Positions 1 through 6,859 of a stretch of 11,390 bases of DNA are shown in pieces. The notes beneath the pieces are model-generated. The model saw only the letters and a program-made list of their open reading frames with translations. It was not told where the DNA came from and did not search any database. Each line of letters begins with the position of its first letter. The first letter of the stretch is position 1. This stretch comes from Geosiphon pyriformis. Its lineage: Eukaryota; Glomeromycota; Glomeromycetes; Archaeosporales; Geosiphonaceae. Position numbers and translations under genes: made by a program. The stretch lies in the NCBI GenBank assembly GCA_016748015.1, contig JAAOMT010000468.1, forward strand, positions 761,540-772,929, given 5' to 3'.

Positions 1-2
1 GT

Positions 3-149
3 TCAAGTAGTTCGAAGGTTCTAACTACCAAGATGGGTGGTTTGGAGTCTAAAATGTCGGCTCTAAAGGCTTTTGTCAATTTTGTTTTGGCTAGGTTAGA
101 TCTTTTGTGTTCTGGTTTGAGTTCTCTTTTACCTCTTTCTTCTCAATGA
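3..149 (+). CDS. C-terminal end of LINE ORF1 (partial at left edge)
   Basis: An open frame enters from the left edge and runs 48 codons to TGA at 147-149. The visible part has leucine/valine spacing (VLTTKMGGLESKMSAL, then repeated L and V up to RLDLL) that could form a coiled coil, followed by a Ser/Leu-rich end. It lies immediately before ORF2 and ends inside the ORF2 start codon, as expected for ORF1 of a two-ORF LINE, whose product is usually an RNA-binding, self-associating protein. No nucleic-acid-binding motif is visible in this fragment, so the call rests on position and overlap. This stretch has no internal stops, but the rest of ORF1 is outside the window. Confidence 0.6.
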   Translation, partial: SSSSKVLTTKMGGLESKMSALKAFVNFVLARLDLLCSGLSSLLPLSSQ

Positions 150-157
150 GTGCTTTG

Positions 158-830
158 ACATGGAAAATTGCAACATGTAATGTCCAAGGTATCAATGTTC
201 CTATGAAGCAGGTGGATGTTTTCTGTTGGCACATAGATTCTGGTTTGACGGTGTCTTTTGTTACTGAGACAAAATTAAGGTCTTCTATTGGTCCTTAGAT
301 CAAAGATAAATTTGATGGTGTTCGAATTTTTACTTTTGGTTTAGACATTGGTTTTTTTGGTGCTGGTGTTGCCATTATCATGAACAATTCTTTGGCTTGT
401 CATGTTTCTAAGGTTGAAAAGGTTTCTGGCTGGGTTATTACTGTGCAGCTTTTGTTCAGGAATAAACTTTCAGTTTTTATTATTGGTTTGTACACTGGTG
501 CCTCTTCTGGTGTTTGTTTTGGTCAGGCTTCTGAGGTGAATTCTCTTATTGCTAAGGCTATTAACTCCAGTATCTTTGTTGTTCTGGGTGGTAACTTCAA
601 CAAAAATGGATCAGAGAGGAATGCAAGTTTCAAATTCTGCTCGGGTTTGGGTTTGGTCAATTCATTGGTTGGCCAACCTTTGGTTGGGGCTTCTACATGG
701 AGTAATTCTAGGGAGGTCGAGAGAATTTGGTTTCAGCTGTTGCTGACCATAGGGTTGGCTCTGTTTCAGATTTTTTTGATACTGATCACAATGCTGTTAT
801 GGTTTCTATTGGTTTGGATGGACTCTTAGA
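158..830 (+). other. APE-type endonuclease domain of LINE copy 1 ORF2 (decayed)
   Basis: Exonuclease/endonuclease/phosphatase fold that nicks target DNA for target-primed reverse transcription. Visible motifs: WKIATCNVQGIN (metal-site Asn), FVTETKL (Glu), IIGLYTGASSG, VVLGGNFN, TWSNS and FFDTDHNAVMVSIG (terminal Asp-His). In the GDFN-type motif the catalytic Asp is Asn (AAC at 593-595), a single G-to-A change. TGG-to-TAG is the likely origin of the stop at 296. A short deletion with frame change near 720-733 removes the segment just before SAVAD. The domain would be inactive even without the stops. Confidence 0.88.
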
Positions 831-1815
831 TGTCTGATTGAATAGCTTGCACAAGCAGACTAACAAGAATCATTGGAAGTTTAATATCAAGAATGCTAAT
901 AATGCTGGATGGTTTCGTTTTAGGAACTGCTCTTCTGCCATGATTTTGGATGTAATGGATGAATTTTATATCACTGCTACAAAACTAGATTTGGATATTA
1001 TGTAGTTGTTGCTAAAGAAGGTGTTGGTGAATTTTGCGGATAAGACGTTTTCTCGGTGTTGGTTTAATGAGTTTTGGTGTTCAAAAAACAAACATTCATC
1101 TAAGTTTCTGGGCTTGGAATTGCTAATTGTCAAAATTGTCAAAAAGTTTGGCTCAGCTGATACTTCTGATTTTGATCGCCTTGTGCAGAAGTGGTCTATG
1201 TTAGATGCTAATAAGGCTCTTGTGTTGGTGGATATAGTTCGGTCTGGTTGAAGGGGGGTTGACATTCTCAAGTTTTTATCAATTATCAAGAGAGTGTACA
1301 GAAAATCCAAAATGTATGAATCAAAATTGTTACAAGAGACCTCTATCAGGGATGCTATTGAGAAGTGCATGGAAAACTTTTGTTCTAACAAAGGTAGCAT
1401 GATTAGGAGTGTTTTAGATTGGCCCTTTTGGAAGGTTGTTCTGAATCATTTGGTTGTTGATAATGAGCTTGTTTTGGAGCCGGAGGAAGTGAAATTGAAG
1501 GTTGATGAAATTATGGAGGGTTGGACAAGGAGGTGGGTGGTGCCTTCAGTACTGCCAGACCTTTGGGCCCATCAGTATGCTCCCCTGGCTCATGTTAAAG
1601 ATGATACTTTTTCTGGTGTTATGAGTGCAGTCAGTTTAAATGAGTTGCTTTTGGTCATTGGTGGTTTGCCCGATGGTAAAGCTACTGGCTTATCCGGCAT
1701 CCCTAATGAACTTTGGAAACATAGTGGTGAGAGGGTGATGGAGTGTCTCTTGGTATTGTTAAATGCATGTCTATCTGTTGGTTCTGTGCCTGCTTTGTGA
1801 AAAAAAGCCTGGGTC

Positions 1816-2660
1816 TCAATGATTCCAAAACCTTATGATTGGGATGGAGTTTTAACAAATACTCACCCTATTGCTCTAATTGAAACAGCCAGGAAAATTC
1901 TCTCCAAAATTCTCTTAGACAGGATCTCCTTAGTATGCAACAAGTTCGATGTTCTCTGTGGTGACAATTTTTTGGTGCTGAAAGATACTTCTACTCAATC
2001 TCCTGTGTTCGCTGTTGGATTGGTGATTGAAAATGCTTTTGAGAAGAATAGGGAACTTTGGTTGGTTTTGCAGGATATGCACAAGGCATATGATTCTGTT
2101 GGTTGGCATCACTTGAGAGCTAGCCTGCATCGTATCAAAATGTGTAAAAAATTTATTGGCTTGTTTGGTGGTATCCATATGAATAGGATTAATAAAGTGA
2201 TGACTGATTTTGGTCTTTCAGGTAGTTATAGAGTGCATGATGGCCTTGATCAGGGTGAAGTCTTTTCGCCTCTTTTTTAGAAAATTTTTTATGATCCACT
2301 TTTGTGTGAAATTAAAAGGCATAAGCATTTGTGTGGATATTGCGTTGATACTAAGTTTGTGGTGAAAACTGGCAGGATTGAGAATAGTAATGAGATGACT
2401 TCCTTCTTTGCAGCTGGCGCTTTTATGGATGATATGATTTGGATTGAAGATTGCCAGGCTTCTATGCAGTATGCTTTGAACATTGTTAGTGAGTTCTTTT
2501 TTATTAATAATATTTCTATAAACAATGAGAAGACAGTGGCCATACTGATTAATCAGAGTGTTAAGGTTGCTTCTTTAAATATATGTGGTCAGCCAATTTC
2601 TATTGTAAAGAAGAGTGTGGCTCACAGATATTTGGGAATTTTTTTGTCAACTAAGGGGTT
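1816..2660 (+). other. Reverse transcriptase domain of LINE copy 1 ORF2
   Basis: Non-LTR RT core. Motifs in order: SMIPKPYDWDGVLTNTHPIA (fingers; usually IPKP...RPI), motif A LVLQDMHKAYDSVGW with Asp codons at 2074 and 2092, motif B GLDQGEVFSPLF from 2242, motif C AGAFMDDMIWI with the paired catalytic Asp codons at 2428-2433, then SINNEKTVAI and HRYLGIFLS from about 2623. The FMDD box and motif A Asp are intact. The domain is cut by TAG at 2278, directly after FSPLF where these RTs commonly have a Trp, and is preceded by TGA at 1798. Confidence 0.92.
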
Positions 2661-3519
2661 GTCCAAACCCAGTCTGGCTAAGGCTCACTTAGATGTTTGG
2701 TTTTTCATCAATGTGGTCCTTAGAAAAGTGATTATGGATAAGCAGTTTTCCTATTTGGTCTCAGCTGTATTACAGCCCATTGTTAATTATTAGACATAGT
2801 TTAGTTTTGTTTCATCTGGTGTGTGCTACAAGTGGGATGTTTTGGTCAAAAAGAGTCTCAAATCCAAAGCACATCTGCCTCGTGATTTTCCTGATTCTGC
2901 TCTGCATCATCCTTCACTGTATAGTCTGAAGTCTTTTGAGCAAGTACAGTCTGAGGGGAAGGTAGCTTTTTTGATCTTTTTTGCTAATGCCTCTGGCATT
3001 CTTGGCCACTTGTTTGAGCATAGATTTCTGGACTTGCAGGTTCTGGGTTGGGCTCCTTTGAATTCTTTTTAATTTTCTGTTAAGTTGCATGTTAGTCCGG
3101 TGAACAATTTTTTGGCAGGTATTGTAAAGATTCTTTTGGACAATAATATCTCTTTGGTAAACAACATTCCTAGTGCTTTTCGTCATCCTGGTCGTTTTTT
3201 GATGTCTACAATTCTTGGGAAGTCTTTTTACTTTAGTTCTGTTTGGTCTCTTAAATGCTTTGGTGTTGCCTTTGGTGATCAGCTTTTTAATAAGAAGGGA
3301 AAGTTGTTGGATTGGAAAACTTTTCGTTACTGGAAACGTTTGGATCCTCAGAGCCCTGTGCCTCATTGGTTTGCAGTCACTTCCAAGTTTTTTCTGGATC
3401 AGGGTTTTTTCTTCCTGGGCTTTACTGGTGCTGTCCATTCTGGTGGTTTGAGTATTATAGACTTTGATGTGTTTTCTTTTGTACAGAATGGTTTACATAA
3501 AATTTGGTCTGGTTGTTTT

Positions 3520-3930
3520 GAAGTGTATACAGATGGATCTTTAAGGAGTACTGGATCTGTTAATGTGTTGAGTGGTACTGCTGCGTACTTCCTGGCTTTG
3601 GATTTGAGTGTTGGTGTCAGGGTTTTTGGTCTTTTATCTTCTACTATGGCTGAGTTACAGACTGTTGCTCTGGCTTTAGCATGTGTTCCGGCATCTTGTT
3701 CTGTGGTTTTGCATCTCGACAGCCAAGCTGCCATTGATCCTTGTGTCTTTGAGTTATTGTTTCTTATTCCGGACTTTCATAATCACTGCTGAATTGAAAG
3801 AAGACATATTTTTAACTTGATTAGGAATAAAAATCTCAGTGTAAGTTGGGTCAAAGTCAAAGGTCATGCTGGTGTTCTTGGCAACATAAGAGCCGATAAG
3901 TCTGCAGGTGAAGCTGCTGGCTCTTTCTAC
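3520..3930 (+). other. RNase H domain of LINE copy 1 ORF2
   Basis: RNase H type 1 fold, which removes the RNA strand after reverse transcription. YTDGS (Asp codon 3532), MAELQ (Glu 3652), HLDSQAA (Asp 3718), then KVKGHAGVLGNIRAD (Asp 3895) supply all four acidic active-site residues and the His loop. A TGA at 3790 interrupts the middle, where CW+ERRHI-type sequence is expected. Presence of RNase H separates this family from L1- and CR1-type LINEs, which lack it. Confidence 0.9.
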
Positions 3931-4263
3931 ATTTTGCCAATAGAGATATGAGAGCATTGTTTGATGGCTGAGAACACTGTGATTTTGGGCAACACCCGCC
4001 ACTTTGTTAGGAATGTGTTTAGATCTGTTTGTCATGCTCGCTGGAAGACTAGTCCAGGCTGAGATGTGGTCTCAGTTGACATGCTGGGGGATTTTAATTG
4101 GGCTGCTTCGGCAAAGGTCTGGCATCCTGACTCACATATGCTTGCTGGGTTTACTAGCCAGAGATCGGCTGATCTTCGAACATATTTAATGAAGGCTGTA
4201 CACAAAAGGTTGCCGGTGACTGTCAGAAAAAGATTATATAATAAATGTTACCCAAGTGTTTAG

Positions 4264-4311
4264 TGTTTGTTGTGTGGGAAGGTGGAACTACCAGACCATG
4301 TTTTTACTTGT
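4264..4311 (+). other. C-terminal CCHC-like zinc motif of LINE ORF2
   Basis: Immediately after the TAG at 4261 the frame reads CLLCGKVELPDHVFTC, a C-x2-C-x7-H-x3-C arrangement (Cys codons 4264, 4273, 4309; His 4297). This resembles the zinc-binding segment found near the C-terminus of many RNase H-bearing LINE ORF2 proteins, presumed to help bind RNA or target DNA. Metal ligands are all kept. Confidence 0.75.
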
Positions 4312-4872
4312 TTACAGGATATTTACACCTGGACGGAAATTTTGCTGGAGACTTCTGCACGCTGAGCATCTTTGGTTGGCAATTGTGATCTGTTTTCCTC
4401 TTTTGTTTTTAAGGTTCTTGATTCTTGTTGCTTGGATGTTGACAGGTATTCGGTTTTGTGTAAGGGTTTTGTGATGAAGAGTTGGTGTGTTGAGTCAGTG
4501 GGTGTTTTTGAGGATACTGGAAAAGCCTCCAGAGTGGTGGTTGAGTTTGTGAGGTTCTTGGTTAAGCTGCATTGATCCAGAATCTGGTTGGTTAGATCTA
4601 AATTCAGAGCAAACATGGAGAAGACTGGCTTGGTTGGTGATAATTGTTTGGTTTTGGGTTTGTCGTGTGAGGTGTACTCTGTGCTTTCAGATAGTGTGGT
4701 AAGGATACTTGGCATTGCTAAGTCTTTTGCTGTCAGTTTTGGATGTCATGGGCCTTGCCTTTTTTTTTCGAGTCTAGATAGTAGCCCCCATGTTTATATA
4801 GGTGTGTAGTGTTGCCTAGTCTGGCCTGAGTGGCTAGTTGTATGTAGTCTTTGCATGAGTTACATTTAGTTT

Positions 4873-4891
4873 GAGCCACTTAGTTTGGCTC
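4873..4891 (+). other. Stem-loop in LINE copy 1 3' UTR
   Basis: GAGCCA (4873-4878) and TGGCTC (4886-4891) form a perfect 6-bp stem around a 7-nt loop, about 40 nt before the poly(A) tail. LINE RTs often recognise a 3'-terminal RNA hairpin to start target-primed synthesis; that role here is inference from position. Confidence 0.4.
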
Positions 4892-4921
4892 TATGTACTA
4901 TATAGCAGTTGAATTTTACTC

Positions 4922-4927
4922 ATTAAA
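4922..4927 (+). terminator. Polyadenylation signal ATTAAA of LINE copy 1
   Basis: ATTAAA lies just before the A-rich tail (ATTAAATGC then A's from 4931). The close spacing suggests the tail follows nearly at once. With the ORF2 stop at 4807 it bounds a 3' UTR of about 120 bp. Confidence 0.6.
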
Positions 4928-4930
4928 TGC

Positions 4931-4955
4931 AAAAAAAAAAATAAAAAAAAATAAA
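4931..4955 (+). repeat. LINE 3' poly(A) tail
   Basis: A run of adenines interrupted by two single T's, directly after the 3' UTR. It marks the 3' insertion junction of copy 1. Confidence 0.8.
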
Positions 4956-5189
4956 CACTTATTTAAATAAAATTATTATTAACAAATACTAAAATAATAA
5001 CTTTTAATTATAATTATTAACAAAATATTAATTTATTTTTTTTTTATTTTTTTTTATTGCTGTTTTTTGTTTACTAATTAATTAAAAAATACTAAAATTA
5101 TGATATTAAAAATTGTTTAATAAAATATACAATAAATATATAATTAATTAATTAATTAATTAATTAATTAAATTACTTACTAAAAAAGT
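4956..5189. repeat. AT-rich low-complexity stretch with a TAAT microsatellite
   Basis: No gene is visible. The stretch is almost pure A/T. It holds a T-rich run (5034-5057), about eight units of TAAT/AATT at 5141-5172, and two of three copies of AAATACTAAAAT (4984 and 5088; the third is at 5193 in the next segment), spaced 104 and 105 bp. That even spacing suggests a badly decayed tandem repeat of about 104 bp, though AT-rich sequence makes chance matches likely. It may be eroded older insertion debris between the two LINEs. Confidence 0.5.
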
Positions 5190-6039
5190 AAAAAATACTA
5201 AAATCAATCAATTATTATATCAATAAAATTAATAAGTTTAGTAATGAACTTCTTTTTTTAATAAACATTTGGTTATCTTTAAACAATAATAGAGCTTTAA
5301 AGATTCAAATTTTGTTGAATTCTAATGCTGATTTTAATAGTATAAAATCTGTTTTTTTTGCCATAAAAAAATTATATTGTGTCTTTAAACTTGTTGAATT
5401 TCTAAGAGCTGAGAAATCTCATATTAGATTTGCTATTAATAAGTGGATAGAGAGCTTTGTTGTCAATAAGAGTTATATGATTAGAAGTGTATTAGAGCAT
5501 TTTTTCTAAAAAGTTGTGTTGAATTATTTAGTTGTTAATAGTAAGTTGGTTCTGAATTTTGTTAAAATTAAGTCTAAGATTAATAGAATTATAAAGAATT
5601 GAACTAGAAAGAGAATAGTGTTAAACAGTATTTCTAACTTGTGGCATTGACAATATTTACTACTGGTTTATATTGATAATACTGCTTTTTCCAATATTAT
5701 AGATGTTATTAGTTATAAAAATATAATATATGTAATTAAAAACCTACTTGATAGGAAAATTGTTGATTTGTTTAATATCACAAATAAGTTTTAGAAATAT
5801 TGTGATGGTTCTGTTTTTGCTATGTTTTTATATTTTTTGAACTTTTGTTTAATACATAAGTCTGTTTCTTAATCTTAAAAAAAAGCTTGAATGTTAATAA
5901 TTCCTAAACTTTATGAATAAGAGTGTGTTTTAATTAATACTAAGCCAATCACATTGATTAAGACTGCCCAAAAGATTTTTTCTAAGTTACTTTTTAATAG
6001 AATTTTTTTGGCTTATAGTAGATTTGATGCTCTTGATAA
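5190..6039 (+). pseudogene. LINE copy 2 ORF2 fragment: pre-RT linker to start of RT
   Basis: One frame (codons starting at 5210, 5213 and so on) can be followed to 6039 with no indel. It contains stops at 5507, several between 5600 and 5900, and in the motif equivalent to copy 1 KKAWVSMIPKPYDWDG, where both Trp positions read as stops. Matches to copy 1 include KSYMIRSVL, KVVLNYLVV, LIIPKLYE, PITLIKTAQKIFSKLL and SRFDAL. The fragment ends where TGTTAC of the solo LTR begins. There is no CpG in this fragment. Confidence 0.85.
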
Positions 6040-6536
6040 TGTTACAGATGATTATTTGAAGTCTCAAATCAAATAACAAACCCATAACTTGGTGCTTAAT
6101 GGCTGTTTTCATTGGTAATATTTGAAGATTTTGGTTAAGTCTTTTATATAATGAACAGAAATTCACTTATTGTTTTATCTGTAGCCTCCTGAAATGGCAA
6201 TTCTATTGAATTTTTTTCTCAGTGTGGTGGCTGGTAATTCTTCTGGTAAATTATTCTCAAATCTATGAGTTTTCTACCCTTGTTTTATGGGTTTTTTACC
6301 AGTCCCTATGACGTTTGTAACTCAATACTTTTAATCCTTAATCAATTAGTAAACCAAAACAAAAAATAACAAAAGAAAAGAAAATAAAAGAAAATAAAAA
6401 AATAAGCCAAGACAATTAATATTAGTATCCTGTCAATAACTATAATCAAGAGCTATTGTTCCAGCATGATCAAGTATTTGATACTATCAACATGAAGTGT
6501 TAATAGTGAAGAGTGGGTTAAGATAGCAAATAATTA

Positions 6537-6542
6537 TTTATT
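6537..6542 (-). terminator. Putative poly(A) signal of the solo LTR
   Basis: TTTATT on the + strand is AATAAA on the - strand, about 80 nt downstream of the putative TATA box at 6619-6627. The spacing is close to that in the intact LTR. Short AT-rich motifs are common here, so this depends on the matching layout. Confidence 0.35.
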
Positions 6543-6618
6543 GATATTTGTGAATTAGAAGGTTGTTTAGACAAAATCTAAATGAAAAGATCTCTTTTTT
6601 CTATTTCTAACACTACTG

Positions 6619-6627
6619 CTATATATA
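6619..6627 (-). promoter_or_regulatory. Putative TATA box of the solo LTR
   Basis: The - strand reads TATATATAG, followed downstream by a purine-rich segment ending in AGAGATC. The intact LTR has TATAAAAG followed by AGAGCTTCTC at the matching place, supporting a - strand orientation. Confidence 0.4.
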
Positions 6628-6668
6628 CATAATTAAGATTTTTCAATTCCTTAATTTTTTACACCAGG

Positions 6669-6782
6669 AATCCTGCAATTTTTTTGAGAGAAATTCTGGA
6701 ATTCTGAAATCTTGCAATTCCTCTGAGAATTCTGAAATTCCTGGAATCTTGCAATTCTTTTAAGAGAAATCCTGAAATTCTA
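6669..6782. repeat. Tandem repeat, three units of about 38 bp, in U3 of the solo LTR
   Basis: Units start at 6669, 6708 and 6745, each beginning AATC(C/T)TGCAATT, followed by a T/G/A-rich middle and ending near AATTC(T/C)G. Indels make the units 37 to 39 bp. The array ends about 40 bp upstream of the - strand TATA box, an enhancer-like position. Confidence 0.75.
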
Positions 6783-6859
6783 TATTTACTATGTCTATCT
6801 CTGATTGGCTAATTTATATATAATATATTTCTTATATTCTATAAGTAACAGTGGTAACA

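Larger units (their letters stand above)
146..4809 (+). pseudogene. LINE ORF2 polyprotein (endonuclease-RT-RNase H), broken by stops
   Basis: Would encode the LINE replication protein of about 1,550 residues. ATG at 146 overlaps the ORF1 stop (ATGA) and is followed by MSALTWKIATCN, the usual APE endonuclease start. Domains in order: endonuclease 158-830, RT 1816-2660, RNase H 3520-3930, CCHC-like motif 4264-4311. Premature stops begin at 296, 835, 1003, 1249, 1798, 2278, 2791, 2797, 3070, 3790, 3949, 4060, 4261, 4363 and 4573; the natural stop is TAG at 4807. The frame shifts once, near 720-733, where a short deletion inside the endonuclease moves frame 2 to frame 1. Everything after that stays in one frame. 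Several stops fall where Trp, Gln or Arg is expected from flanking motifs, so single transitions explain most of them. A recently dead copy, not a set of separate small genes. Confidence 0.93.
1..4955 (+). mobile_element. LINE (non-LTR retrotransposon) copy 1, nearly complete, inactivated
   Basis: An APE-type, RNase H-bearing LINE read left to right; its 5' end lies outside the window. Order: end of ORF1, ORF2 (endonuclease, RT, RNase H, zinc motif), 3' UTR, ATTAAA signal at 4922 and an A-rich tail from 4931. The poly(A) end fixes the orientation and the 3' boundary. ORF1+ORF2 with RNase H recalls the Tad/I group of LINEs by architecture only; a tree would be needed to place it. No target-site duplication can be judged because the left end is missing. 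ORF2 has 15 premature stops, so this copy cannot encode its own machinery. The coding strand is rich in G and T and poor in C. Confidence 0.93.
6040..6859 (-). mobile_element. Solo LTR of a Ty3/gypsy-like element inside LINE copy 2
   Basis: About 820 bp interrupt LINE copy 2, with no coding potential inside. The left end is TGTTACAG and the right end GTGGTAACA, an imperfect inverted repeat that matches the ends of the intact LTR at 9107-10076 (TGTTACCGG...CTGGTAACA). Both LTRs have an A/G-rich tract about 315 bp from the left end (6356 and 9422) and the same promoter layout on the - strand. The right end could instead be 6850, where another TAACA occurs and the following bases resemble LINE sequence; no clean target duplication is visible. 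One CpG in the whole LTR shows its age. A solo LTR is the usual scar of recombination between two LTRs. Confidence 0.75.

Noticed and set aside
107-145. Earlier ATG (107) in the ORF2 frame, adding 13 residues
   Set aside because: It would overlap ORF1 more deeply and adds an F-rich leader not seen in endonuclease domains; ATG at 146 with the ATGA overlap is the better start.
966-1400. 144-codon open frame on the - strand across LINE copy 1
   Set aside because: Antisense to ORF2, whose motifs are clear; the G/T-rich, C-poor coding strand leaves few stops on the opposite strand. No domain seen.
2914-3438. 174-codon Lys-rich open frame on the - strand
   Set aside because: Antisense shadow of ORF2 between RT and RNase H; Lys richness mirrors the T-rich coding strand.
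4323-4715. 130-codon open frame on the - strand
   Set aside because: Antisense shadow of the ORF2 C-terminal region; same compositional cause.
146-4809. Reading the stops as a variant genetic code or programmed readthrough
   Set aside because: All three stop codons occur, at 15 places, together with a frame change and a mutated catalytic residue; decay explains this more simply.
4931-5057. A-rich run and T-rich run as inverted repeats of a small DNA transposon
   Set aside because: The A run is the LINE poly(A) tail and the pairing is homopolymer only; no clear terminal motif or target duplication.
6356-6405. A/G-rich tract in the solo LTR as a polypurine tract
   Set aside because: It lies inside the LTR, about 315 bp from its end, and the same kind of tract occurs at the same offset in the intact LTR; it is an LTR-internal feature.
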